Assembly: GCA_018817915.1 (NCBI GenBank)
Contig: JAHISX010000075.1
Span: 1 to 32,782, forward strand
Direction of reading: 5' to 3'
Source of the DNA: Bacillota bacterium
GTDB taxonomy: Bacteria > Bacillota_I > Bacilli_A > Acholeplasmatales > Acholeplasmataceae
Length of the DNA stretch: 32,782 nt
The position numbers and the translations under genes are program-made. Every line of letters starts with the position of its first letter. Positions within the stretch are counted from its first letter, which is position 1. The notes beneath the pieces were generated by a model that did no database searches, was not told the DNA's origin, and saw only the letters and a program-made list of their open reading frames with translations. This document shows, piece by piece, positions 14,212 through 22,505 of this stretch.

Positions 14212-15438
14212 ATGGAAACATTGGCATTAATTTTAGCAGGTGGAAAAGGTAGCAGACTTGATATTTTATCTCAAAGACGTAGTAAACCAGCAATGCCTTT
14301 TGCTGGTAAATTTAGAATCATAGATTTTACATTGAGTAACTGTACGCAATCAGGACTTTATGATATCGGTATTTTAACCCAATATCTGCCCTTATCACTC
14401 AATGAGCATATCGGAAGTGGTAAACCATGGGATCTTGACAGACGCGATTCAAGCATTACTCTACTTCAACCTCATAATTATTGGTACCTAGGAACTGCTG
14501 ACGCTGTCTTAAAGAATTTGGAGTTTATTCAAAGAAGATCACCAAAATATGTTCTTATTCTTTCAGGTGATCATATCTATAAAATGGATTACCGCAAAAT
14601 GATTGCATTGCATAAAGAAAAGAATGCATCATTAACTATAGCAACCCAACCAGTTGCTCCTGAAGAAGTTTCAAGATTTGGTATCATGTCAGTTAATAAG
14701 GACGATGAAATCATTGAATTTGAAGAAAAACCAAAGAAATCTAAGTCTAATCTAGCATCGATGGGTATCTACTTATTCAATATGGATCTTCTTAAGGATG
14801 TTTTAACTGGTATTAAACAAGAAGATTTAGATTTTGGAAAACATATTATTCCTCATTTAATTAAAACGACTTCTAAAGAAGTTTATGCTTATCAATTTAA
14901 GGATTATTGGATGGATGTAGGTACTTATGATTCCTATCTAGATACTAACATCGCAATGACAAAAGATTTTACTGATTTGGATCTTTATGATCCAACCTGG
15001 AAAGTATTTACTAAGAGTGAAGATCTTCCACCGGTTAAAGTAGGTAGTGAAGCAGTTGTTCATAACAGTCTTGTCTCAAATGGTTCTGTGATTGAAGGTT
15101 CTGTCATCAATTCTGTTTTGTCACCTGGTGTGCGCGTTGGTAAAGGTGCTGTCATTAAAGACAGTGTCATTTTAAATAATGTCATCATTGGAGAAAATGT
15201 AACTGTTCAAAGATGTATCATCGATAAAAAGGTCATTATAGGTCATAATGCATATGTTGGTTATGGTAATGATTTTACAGCAAATTTAGAAAAACCAGAT
15301 TTATTGGTCAGTGGAATCACAGTCATTGAAAAAAATACTGTTGTTCCAAGTGATGTTCAAATTGGTAGAAACTGTCGCATCTTTAAGAGTGCGAAATTCG
15401 AAAATTTACACATTCCAAGTGGTTCGACTGAAAGATAA
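14212..15438 (+). CDS. glgC: Glucose-1-phosphate adenylyltransferase
   Basis: This 408-residue enzyme makes ADP-glucose from ATP and glucose-1-phosphate, the regulated first step of glycogen synthesis. The nucleotidyltransferase motif LILAGGKGSRLDILSQRRSK is at 6-25, SGDHIYKMDY lies near residue 119, and the glucose-1-phosphate Lys is in FEEKPKKSKS. The GIYLF strand follows. After about residue 275 a left-handed beta-helix shows the hexapeptide rhythm (GSVIEGSVINSVLSPGVRVG, then VIIGENVTV). It is GlgC, not GlgD, because the catalytic residues are intact. It is slightly longer than Bacillus GlgC (about 380). It is second in the operon behind glgA, with AGGAG nine bases upstream of the start. 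Confidence 0.95.
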   Translation: METLALILAGGKGSRLDILSQRRSKPAMPFAGKFRIIDFTLSNCTQSGLYDIGILTQYLPLSLNEHIGSGKPWDLDRRDSSITLLQPHNYWYLGTADAVLKNLEFIQRRSPKYVLILSGDHIYKMDYRKMIALHKEKNASLTIATQPVAPEEVSRFGIMSVNKDDEIIEFEEKPKKSKSNLASMGIYLFNMDLLKDVLTGIKQEDLDFGKHIIPHLIKTTSKEVYAYQFKDYWMDVGTYDSYLDTNIAMTKDFTDLDLYDPTWKVFTKSEDLPPVKVGSEAVVHNSLVSNGSVIEGSVINSVLSPGVRVGKGAVIKDSVILNNVIIGENVTVQRCIIDKKVIIGHNAYVGYGNDFTANLEKPDLLVSGITVIEKNTVVPSDVQIGRNCRIFKSAKFENLHIPSGSTER

Positions 15439-15454
15439 TTTTCTTATAAATCAT

Positions 15455-15492
15455 AAAAGAGCAAAATCGGTGATCGATTCTGCTCTTTTTTA
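15455..15492. terminator. Bidirectional terminator between glgC and the YwaF-like gene
   Basis: The outer stem AAGAGCA/TGCTCTT and inner stem AATCG/CGATT form a long hairpin with an A-run before and a T-run after. It serves the convergent stops at 15438 and 15510. Confidence 0.88.
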
Positions 15493-15509
15493 ATATCTAA
15501 ATTTATTTT

Positions 15510-16334
15510 TTATGATTCTTGGCTATAACTTGAACTATATTCTTTGACACGTTGAACCCGCTTAACAAATATACCAACAAGAAGCACTATATATGCAACA
15601 AATGTAAATCCAAATGTATAAACTAGTAAATAAATAAAATATGGAACAACTGGTTGAATCATATTCAATATGGGTAAATCATTATTATGGATTGAATTGA
15701 TAAAAAACATATTGAATGTACCATCTTGAATCCAAGTATTATGGACCAGATTGAGTATCAAGGCAATAAAGACTAAAGTGATGAAAACTGGTGCAGCTTT
15801 TATAATCGTCTTCGATTCCAATTTGATTTGAGTTGCTAAGAGTGCAAATCCTATTGCTGCCATACTTCCATGATGTACCATGGTTTGAATATTGATTCCA
15901 ATTGTTGTAACATAGACACTTACTGGATACAGCATAACAGCTAATCCTGCAAATAGACCAAAGGTCCCTAGAAAAGCAATCATCATTTCTCTAAGCTTTT
16001 TGTTTTTGGTTAAACTAGCATATAAAGCTACATACATCGGCGTAGAACAAAATTGAAATGGGAATGCATACCATTGATAATTCCAACCACCTTGATATGT
16101 AAAGATTATTTGCTTGTAAATTTCAAAGGTAATTAAGATTATTGAAAATATGAAAAGATATTTTCTAACTTTGACTACTGATGCGCCTTTTAGATGCTTT
16201 ACTAATATAACTGTTAAAATAATCATCAATAAAAGCGATAGATACTGGAACCAACTTTGTGAAAAATCTTGATATAAAATAGGTTTATTCATTTCACTTG
16301 CTAAAAATTGTAATACTTGCTCTATGATTGTCAT
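15510..16334 (-). CDS. YwaF/TIGR02206-type membrane protein (TMEM164-like)
   Basis: This 274-residue protein has about seven hydrophobic segments, for example SLLLMIILTVILV, YLFIFSIILITFEIY, MMIAFLGTFGLFAGLAVMLY, AAPVFITLVFIALILNLV and FIYLLVYTFGFTFVAYIVLL. It matches the TIGR02206/YwaF family of Bacillota membrane proteins, which belongs with eukaryotic TMEM164. The conserved features are YAFPFQFCSTPMY (Cys96) and QTMVHHGSM (His154, His155). Human TMEM164 has been reported as a cysteine-dependent acyltransferase of ether phospholipids; carrying that activity over to this protein is an inference. The start is supported by GGGGA eight bases upstream. It is a single-gene unit between recD2 and glgC. 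Confidence 0.8.
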   Translation of the reverse strand: MTIIEQVLQFLASEMNKPILYQDFSQSWFQYLSLLLMIILTVILVKHLKGASVVKVRKYLFIFSIILITFEIYKQIIFTYQGGWNYQWYAFPFQFCSTPMYVALYASLTKNKKLREMMIAFLGTFGLFAGLAVMLYPVSVYVTTIGINIQTMVHHGSMAAIGFALLATQIKLESKTIIKAAPVFITLVFIALILNLVHNTWIQDGTFNMFFINSIHNNDLPILNMIQPVVPYFIYLLVYTFGFTFVAYIVLLVGIFVKRVQRVKEYSSSYSQES

Positions 16335-16367
16335 AAAAAATTTCCCCTAAACAGTCTTATACATTAA

Positions 16368-16396
16368 ATTATATCACAAAATATTTTGACAATATA
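16368..16396 (-). promoter_or_regulatory. Extended -10 promoter for the YwaF-like gene
   Basis: On the minus strand TGATATAAT (hexamer 16368-16373). The -35 position (TATATT) is poor, so recognition would rest on the extended -10. Confidence 0.45.
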
Positions 16397-16441
16397 CTTA
16401 ATTTTATTCGAGTAAAATGAGACCGGTTTTCTTATTCATTA

Positions 16442-18658
16442 TCACATGAAGTCATAAGGTGATAATTCTTCTACTTCATCCTCAAGATCTGGTGAATCAA
16501 TTTGATGATTCAAGCGATTAGCTAATGTCGTCTGTCTTTTTTCTGATAAATGATTAGCTGCATAGACAAGCAAGTTCATATCACCTAATAAAATAAGATA
16601 TCTCTTTGCTCTTGTGATTGCAGTATAGATCAATTCTTTTTTTAGCATGTGCATATAATTTCTAATCATTGGAATCATTACAATCTTATATTCGCTACCT
16701 TGAGATTTATGAATACTAATTGCATAAGCTAAATTGAGTTCATCAAGATCAGCCTTTTCATACATGACATCATTATCATCAAATGTAACAATCATATATT
16801 GATCGTTTTGAGAATTGTATTTAATTGATTTGACAACACCTATATCTCCATTCATAATAAGCCGCTCCGGATCATTGACAAGTTGAATAACCTTATCTCC
16901 AACAAAATACGTCTTATCTCCAAATGTCATACCGTCCTTTTGATTCCGATTAAATTGCTCTTGAAGCATCTTATTGAAACTATCAATACCTAGCTCACCT
17001 TTATACATTGGTGCTAAAACTTGAATATCGTCAATCATACTATAACCTTCTTTGAGGGCCCCTTTGATTTGATTGATAATCACTTCTTTAATTTTTTCAG
17101 AGGATGCTTTGTATAAGTAAACATCATTGTCACTGATTAAATCATCAGTCGTGAGATTTTGTTGATTGACAGAACTTGCAAGTTTAATAATTCTAGAATC
17201 TTTAGCTTGACGATGGATTTCATTGAGCCTAACTACTGGTAATATACCCGAATCAATCATATCTGCTAAGACTTGTCCTGGACCAACACTTGGGAGCTGA
17301 TCAACATCACCAACAATGATCACTTGTGCTTGATCTTTTATTGCCGAAAATAATTTGTGCGCTAAGAAGATGTCTATCATTGAGGCTTCATCAACGATGA
17401 TTAAATCTTGTGGCATCTGGTGATGTTCATCATAGGTGAATAGACCATCATAACTATAACCAAGATGTCTATGGATCGTTTTTGCATCCATATTGAGTAA
17501 TTCTTTCATTCGTTTAGCAGCTCTTCCAGTCGGTGCCATCAAAGCTATCTTATCGTAGATAGCTGGATTTTTATAATTGAGATGATGATAGATTCGGTAA
17601 ACTTCAAGGAGTCCATCAATGATGGTAGTTTTCCCAGTACCTGGTCCGCCAGTAATAATTGTAATAGGGCTTGATAAAGCCGTTATAATGGCTTTCTTTT
17701 GTTCGGCAGTATATTGCATCCCCTTTTGTATTTCAACAGCATCCAAGAGTGTTTCCAAATATTTTATATCAAATGATTTACCCTCAACATTAGAAAGTTC
17801 ATTCAGTTTATTAGCTAACGATATTTCAGTGAAATATGATAAAGTTAGATAATATCTATCATCTTCAATAATTATTCTCGATTCATCAATCAATTGATCA
17901 ATTGCTGGTTCAAGTTGAGTTTCACTACCTAATACTTGTAGTGCATATGTTCGTAATTGCTCAGAAGTTAGGTATAGATCACCATTCTGATAAGCAATAT
18001 ATTGCATGGCATAAATAATGGCAGCTTTAATTCTTCTTAAATCATCTTTCTCAATACCCAGCTTATTTGCTATTTCATCAGCCTTAATAAAGCCTATCCC
18101 CTCAATATCATCTATGAGACGATAAGGGTTATCTTCTAATTTTTCTAGAGTAAGCATGTGATACTTATTTAACAACTTCATAGCGAGTTTACCAGATAAA
18201 TTATATCCATAAAGTGATACCAATATATGTTCATTCGTTTGATTTTCGATGAGTTGTTGATAAAACTTTTCAATTCTAATTGCACTTAATCCAATCGGTT
18301 TTAAAACTTTTTTATCCTTCATAATTTTTTTAATAGCATCAGCACCAAGTAAATCGACTATCTTTTCGGCTGTCTTCAATCCAATGCCATGGAAAAATGA
18401 ACTGGAAAGATAACTCGTCAATCCTGCTACACTTTGTTCTTCGCATTTCTTAAAAGATTCCACTTTAAGTTGATCCCCATAACTTTGATGTTTAACCCAA
18501 GTTCCAGAGAACTCATAATCAATATCTTCGCTAACTATAGGAAAATACCCGACAATGGTAACAATCTCTTCTGTTTCAGTAATGATGCGTGCAATAGAAT
18601 AACTATTTTCATCATTATGAAAAACATAATTTTTGATCTTGCCCTTGATTGTTTCCAT
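16442..18658 (-). CDS. recD2: RecD2-type 5'-3' DNA helicase
   Basis: This 738-residue SF1B helicase belongs to the RecD2/YrrC group, which works without RecBC in DNA repair and replication-fork upkeep. The N-terminal OB-like region (1-70) is followed by helix-hairpin-helix repeats (GIGLKTAEKIVDLLG at 91-105 and IEGIGFIKADEIANKLG at 185-201). The helicase core has GGPGTGKTT (337-345), DEASMID (423-429), GDVDQLPSVGPG, and the SIHKSQGSEY motif near the C-terminus. Length is near that of Bacillus YrrC (about 800). The start is 18658, with AAAGGAG six bases upstream; a longer frame from 18676 lacks a site. It has its own extended -10 promoter just after the mnmA terminator. Confidence 0.95.
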   Translation of the reverse strand: METIKGKIKNYVFHNDENSYSIARIITETEEIVTIVGYFPIVSEDIDYEFSGTWVKHQSYGDQLKVESFKKCEEQSVAGLTSYLSSSFFHGIGLKTAEKIVDLLGADAIKKIMKDKKVLKPIGLSAIRIEKFYQQLIENQTNEHILVSLYGYNLSGKLAMKLLNKYHMLTLEKLEDNPYRLIDDIEGIGFIKADEIANKLGIEKDDLRRIKAAIIYAMQYIAYQNGDLYLTSEQLRTYALQVLGSETQLEPAIDQLIDESRIIIEDDRYYLTLSYFTEISLANKLNELSNVEGKSFDIKYLETLLDAVEIQKGMQYTAEQKKAIITALSSPITIITGGPGTGKTTIIDGLLEVYRIYHHLNYKNPAIYDKIALMAPTGRAAKRMKELLNMDAKTIHRHLGYSYDGLFTYDEHHQMPQDLIIVDEASMIDIFLAHKLFSAIKDQAQVIIVGDVDQLPSVGPGQVLADMIDSGILPVVRLNEIHRQAKDSRIIKLASSVNQQNLTTDDLISDNDVYLYKASSEKIKEVIINQIKGALKEGYSMIDDIQVLAPMYKGELGIDSFNKMLQEQFNRNQKDGMTFGDKTYFVGDKVIQLVNDPERLIMNGDIGVVKSIKYNSQNDQYMIVTFDDNDVMYEKADLDELNLAYAISIHKSQGSEYKIVMIPMIRNYMHMLKKELIYTAITRAKRYLILLGDMNLLVYAANHLSEKRQTTLANRLNHQIDSPDLEDEVEELSPYDFM

Positions 18659-18686
18659 AGATTCTCCTTTTGCCATGATTAAACAA

Positions 18687-18715
18687 ATTATACCATTTTA
18701 ACCCATAAAAAAAAA
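18687..18715 (-). promoter_or_regulatory. Extended -10 promoter for recD2
   Basis: On the minus strand TGGTATAAT (hexamer 18687-18692) lies 22 bases before the recD2 ribosome site. The -35 position falls in the T-run of the mnmA terminator and is not informative. Confidence 0.5.
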
Positions 18716-18733
18716 GGAACTCAAGTTCCTTTT
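18707..18733 (-). terminator. Intrinsic terminator of the nadD-nadE-mnmA operon
   Basis: On the minus strand GGAACT-TG-AGTTCC, with flanking A/T pairs, runs into nine T. It overlaps the mnmA stop codon. Confidence 0.9.
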
Positions 18734-19859
18734 AGCTATATTGTCGTATTTTTTTATCCATATATGCTTCTTGAATAAAACCAGCACCTAAACAGATCTC
18801 ATCTTGATAAAAAGCACACACTTGACCGGGTGTTACTGAAAGAATTTTTTGAGGATAGGATACTAAAATAGAATGGTCATCCATCCATTTTACTGATACA
18901 GCATGGTCTTTTTGGCGATATCTAAATTTAGCTGTCATATGCCCTTCTATTTTTGGTCCTCGCCAAACCACATCAGTAATTAAGGCTGAATCACTATATA
19001 AATGTGGGTCTTCCTCATTAGGCTCAACATATAAAGTATTCGTTAATAAATCTTTCCCTACAACATACCAAGCGCCATGGTCTTCTTTAGAACCGCCAAT
19101 ACCTAAACCTTTTCTTTGCCCAATTGTATAATTCATCAAACCACGATGCTCTTTAATGACAGTACCATCCATTTTTTTCATTAAACCAGGTTGAGCTGGA
19201 AGATAATTGCTTAAAAAGTCATTAAAGTGTCTTTCGCCAATGAAACAAATACCTGTTGAATCTTTTTTAGTTGCTGTTGCTAAATCTTGCTCTATTGCAA
19301 TTTTTCTAACTTCTTTTTTATCTAAATGACCAATAGGAAATAAGACATTATTTAGCTGGTCTTCTTTTAGTTGGGATAGAAAATAAGTTTGATCTTTATT
19401 CATGTCAAATGCTCTTTTTAACTTAGGATGCTCTCCAGAATGATCAATTTGCGCATAGTGTCCCATCGCAATATAATCAGGATTGAATATTTTAGCATAG
19501 TCAACAAATGCCTTAAACTTAATTTCATTATTGCATAAGACATCAGGATTAGGTGTTCTATTTTTTTTATACTCGTCTAGAAAGTAAGTGAATACACGAT
19601 CCCAATAATCTTCTATAAAATCTATTTTATGTAATTTGATTCCTAATTTATTTGCTACTAAAAGAGCATCTTGGTAATCCTTTTCTTGTTCGCAAATCTC
19701 ATCATCAGCTGTTGGATTTCCTAATAAATCATGGTTCGTAGCGCTATCCCAATTACGCATAAAAACGGCTTCAACATCAAAGCCATCTTTTAATAATAAA
19801 TATGCAGCAACACTGCTATCTACACCACCACTTAGCCCTATAATTACTTTTTTCTTCAT
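18732..19859 (-). CDS. mnmA: tRNA-specific 2-thiouridylase MnmA
   Basis: This 375-residue enzyme adds sulfur to U34 of Lys, Glu and Gln tRNAs using ATP and a persulfide relay. The PP-loop GLSGGVDSS is at 8-16, the first catalytic Cys109 is in DVLCNNEIKF and the second, Cys205, is in STGICFIGER; GHYAQID and the MNKDQTYFLSQL segment lie between. Length is typical. The start is 19859, giving the usual MKKKVIIGLSGG opening. In-frame GTG/ATG codons at 19880-19883 lie inside nadE and have no ribosome site; the site for 19859 (AAAGAAAG) is itself modest, so translation may depend on coupling, as the nadE stop is only four bases upstream. It is the last gene of the nadD operon. Confidence 0.95.
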   Translation of the reverse strand: MKKKVIIGLSGGVDSSVAAYLLLKDGFDVEAVFMRNWDSATNHDLLGNPTADDEICEQEKDYQDALLVANKLGIKLHKIDFIEDYWDRVFTYFLDEYKKNRTPNPDVLCNNEIKFKAFVDYAKIFNPDYIAMGHYAQIDHSGEHPKLKRAFDMNKDQTYFLSQLKEDQLNNVLFPIGHLDKKEVRKIAIEQDLATATKKDSTGICFIGERHFNDFLSNYLPAQPGLMKKMDGTVIKEHRGLMNYTIGQRKGLGIGGSKEDHGAWYVVGKDLLTNTLYVEPNEEDPHLYSDSALITDVVWRGPKIEGHMTAKFRYRQKDHAVSVKWMDDHSILVSYPQKILSVTPGQVCAFYQDEICLGAGFIQEAYMDKKIRQYS

Positions 19860-19863
19860 TGCA

Positions 19864-21720
19864 TCACTTTCTTTTAACATCACTTGGCATTCTATATTGT
19901 CCTCTTGGTGATAAACTTATCCCAAGTATTTTTGGTCCTTCTGGTAATGTTTGTCTTTTGAATTGTTGGGTGTAAAAACGCTTAAAGAAGCGATCTACAT
20001 AAAGTTTAGCTTCTTTATAGTCAAATGCAAATGCATGTTCAACAAGCCATATAATTTTTTCTTCATCTGCACCTTGTTCCAAATGATAATACAAAATAAA
20101 GTCATTGACATCATAACGCCCTATTGTCTTTTCTGTATCTTGGTTTTCAAGTAATTCAGGTGATATTGGAGCACTTAATATTTTATTTAAAACAACACTC
20201 AAATGTTTATAATCATTTTCCGCATGATAACTGATCAAACGTTGAACCCATGTTTTAGGTAACCCTGAATTGACACCATACATACTCATTTGATCACCAT
20301 TATATGTCATCCACCCCATTGCAATTTCAGATAAATCTCCAGTGCCTAAAACAAATCCACCATGTTTATTTGATAAATCCATCAATATCAATGTTCTCAT
20401 ACGTGCTTGTGCATTTTCATATGTCACATCTTTTTCTTCATGTGCAATAGATTTAAGATGTAGGTCAACGGACTTGCTAATTGGTATTTCCATGAGCGTT
20501 ACACCTAAACCTTCCATCAGTTTAATTGCAGCTGATTTACTACCTTTTGAAGTGACGTTTGCTGGCATAGTAACAGCAATGATATCTTTTGGATCACGTC
20601 CAATTTTAATCATTGCTTGATGACTTACTAGTAAAGCTAATGCTGAATCCAATCCACCTGAGATACCTATGATAATTTTATTTGAATTTTTAGGTAGTGA
20701 CTCTAATCTTTTAATTAAACCGAAGACTTGAAGGTTATTAGCAAGTTTGACATCTTCTAAGTTATCCCAATCTGTAATAAATGGTTTTTGGTTAATTGGA
20801 GTTTCGAACGTGAAATCATCTGTTGTTTCAAATGTTAGTGGTATAAATTGATATTCATTTTGAATCAACATGTGCATATCTCGATACGTACTATCTTGAC
20901 GTTTTTGGTAGTTAATTGCACTGATATCAATATCGGCTGTCAAAACTGATGAATTCATATCAAAAGATGAACTTTCAGCAACAAGCATGCCTTGATTTGC
21001 TATTATTTTTTGGCTAGAATAAACAACCTCGGAACTTGATTCAAAATGTCCTGAACTTGTATATATATATGCAGCCATTTGTTTTCTTGAATGATCTAAT
21101 ACCAATGTCTTTCTAACAATTGGTTTTCCTACGCGCTCTGTAGATGCAGAAAGATTGAAAAAGAGATTTGCACCGGCAAGACTCATGTCATCACTTGGAC
21201 TATATGCTGCCCATAAATCTTGACAAATTTCTACTCCAAAGCGAATACCATTTTCGGCATCTTCAAAAATAAGATATCCAAATGGAACTTGCTCACCAAA
21301 CAACTTGATGCTTTTCATTGTTGTTTTAAATCCCGAATGAAACCATCTTTTTTCATAGAACTCTTGATAATTAGGCAAATAATGTTTAGGTATGATACCC
21401 AAGATTTTCTTTTGCTTAATGATGACAGCACAATTATATAAAATGCCATATAAGTCTAAAGGAACGCCTATAATAAAAACACCATCATAAGTCGTTTCAT
21501 CCATAATTTCTTTTAAAGCAATTTTAGCTTCGGAAATAAACGCTTCTTGGTAGAACAAATCACTTGATGTATAACCAGTGATTGTAAGTTCAGGAAAAAC
21601 AATAATAGAAGCCTTTGATTGAGATAGAATACTCAAGATTTCTTTTTTGTTATGTTTGATATCACCTACACTTATTTGTGGAGTTGCAGCTGATACTTTG
21701 ATATATCCATATTTATACAT
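19864..21720 (-). CDS. nadE: Glutamine-dependent NAD synthetase
   Basis: This 618-residue two-domain enzyme makes NAD from deamido-NAD, taking ammonia from glutamine. The N-terminal nitrilase domain has the catalytic set Glu44 (FPELTITGY), Lys112 (PKHYLPNYQEFYEKR) and Cys166 (VEICQDLW). The C-terminal synthetase domain has the ATP loop GISGGLDSAL (352-361) and GTGDLSEIAMGW. So it can use glutamine itself, unlike the short ammonia-only NadE. Length lies within the usual range for this type. The start is 21720, with AGGAG eight bases upstream; the longer frame to 21762 lies inside nadD. It overlaps the nadD stop by 8 bases, so the last two steps of NAD synthesis are coupled. Confidence 0.96.
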   Translation of the reverse strand: MYKYGYIKVSAATPQISVGDIKHNKKEILSILSQSKASIIVFPELTITGYTSSDLFYQEAFISEAKIALKEIMDETTYDGVFIIGVPLDLYGILYNCAVIIKQKKILGIIPKHYLPNYQEFYEKRWFHSGFKTTMKSIKLFGEQVPFGYLIFEDAENGIRFGVEICQDLWAAYSPSDDMSLAGANLFFNLSASTERVGKPIVRKTLVLDHSRKQMAAYIYTSSGHFESSSEVVYSSQKIIANQGMLVAESSSFDMNSSVLTADIDISAINYQKRQDSTYRDMHMLIQNEYQFIPLTFETTDDFTFETPINQKPFITDWDNLEDVKLANNLQVFGLIKRLESLPKNSNKIIIGISGGLDSALALLVSHQAMIKIGRDPKDIIAVTMPANVTSKGSKSAAIKLMEGLGVTLMEIPISKSVDLHLKSIAHEEKDVTYENAQARMRTLILMDLSNKHGGFVLGTGDLSEIAMGWMTYNGDQMSMYGVNSGLPKTWVQRLISYHAENDYKHLSVVLNKILSAPISPELLENQDTEKTIGRYDVNDFILYYHLEQGADEEKIIWLVEHAFAFDYKEAKLYVDRFFKRFYTQQFKRQTLPEGPKILGISLSPRGQYRMPSDVKRK

Positions 21721-22288
21721 ATAATAACTCCTCATATAAATGATTATTTGAAATATAGTCAATAACTTCTTTGGTTAATATCTCATTTCTTTTTTCTGGG
21801 TTCATTCGTGCTTGAGTTGAAGACATCACTTCATCAAAATCAATGAATGTAAAATGATGTTTCATATCTTTAAAAGCTTCCTGAACTTCTTCTTGGCTTA
21901 ACGAACCTTTCCTATTCATAATAATGAATGGAAAATCGTTAAGGAGTTCTTCAGCTTTAATCCATCTTTTAACACGAAGTAGATTATCTAAACCTATCAC
22001 AAATCTAACATCTTTATCCTTTTTACTGAGTTCCCTTAAACTAACCAAAGTTCCTTGGTATTTACGGTTAGCTTCTAAATCCGATATCTCAACATCATCT
22101 AAATGATCAAGTAGTAAATGAAGCATTGTGATGCGATGCTTGATATCAATAAGTTCTGGTTTTGAATAGTCATTACCTACGGGTAATAGTAAAACATGTG
22201 AACCTGGATAGGTTGACAATAATTTATTAACAATCTTCAAATGTGCAAGCGTAGGTGGATTAAATGAGCCACCAAACACAATCAACAT
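21713..22288 (-). CDS. nadD: Nicotinate-nucleotide adenylyltransferase
   Basis: This 191-residue enzyme joins ATP and nicotinate mononucleotide to give deamido-NAD, the substrate of the next gene. The nucleotidyltransferase motif is GGSFNPPTLAH near the N-terminus, where Thr takes the place of the first His and Ala of the Gly in the common HxGH; Thr is accepted in this superfamily. The GLDNLLRVKRWIKAEELL segment and the C-terminal SSTQAR (the ISSTxIR motif) also fit. Length is normal (about 190-215). The ribosome site GGTGAT lies four bases before the start. It is the first gene of the nadD-nadE-mnmA operon and has an extended -10 promoter. Confidence 0.93.
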   Translation of the reverse strand: MLIVFGGSFNPPTLAHLKIVNKLLSTYPGSHVLLLPVGNDYSKPELIDIKHRITMLHLLLDHLDDVEISDLEANRKYQGTLVSLRELSKKDKDVRFVIGLDNLLRVKRWIKAEELLNDFPFIIMNRKGSLSQEEVQEAFKDMKHHFTFIDFDEVMSSTQARMNPEKRNEILTKEVIDYISNNHLYEELLYV

Positions 22289-22303
22289 ATAATCACCATC
22301 TAT

Positions 22304-22332
22304 ATTATATCATTTATTTGTAACAAATTGCA
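22304..22332 (-). promoter_or_regulatory. Extended -10 promoter for nadD-nadE-mnmA
   Basis: On the minus strand TGATATAAT (hexamer 22304-22309), about eight bases upstream of the nadD ribosome site, giving a very short leader. The -35 is poor. Confidence 0.45.
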
Positions 22333-22425
22333 TCCTGGAACCTCTAGATATTAATGTAATTGTCTTCATTCACCTCATACGATTTAATATAATTAATAAG
22401 ATTTTTTTATAATTAAGCGTTTCAC

Positions 22426-22454
22426 TTTAAATCATTTCTAAATATTGATATAAT
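22426..22454 (+). promoter_or_regulatory. Promoter for the Fur-family gene
   Basis: TTTAAA, a 17-base spacer and the extended -10 TGATATAAT (hexamer 22449-22454). Confidence 0.6.
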
Positions 22455-22470
22455 GAACGTGTATATAAGG

Positions 22471-22484
22471 AATGATATATCATT
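22471..22484 (+). promoter_or_regulatory. Palindromic operator-like site in the fur leader
   Basis: AATGATATATCATT is a perfect 14-base palindrome between the fur -10 and its ribosome site (AAAGGAG at 22489-22495). Its half-sites AATGAT/ATCATT are those of the Fur consensus, but with two bases between them instead of one. A bound protein here would block the gene, so self-regulation is a reasonable inference. Confidence 0.5.
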
Positions 22485-22505
22485 TCTAAAAGGAGTTTGA
22501 TTACA

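Noticed and set aside
16422-16434. ACCGGT word after recD2 matching the palindrome core in the glgA promoter
   Set aside because: It is not beside a promoter and six bases is too short to claim a shared operator.
21713-22288. Loss of the HxGH His in NadD as a sign of an inactive enzyme
   Set aside because: Thr at this position is accepted in the nucleotidyltransferase superfamily, the second His and the SSTQAR motif are kept, and the gene is coupled to nadE.
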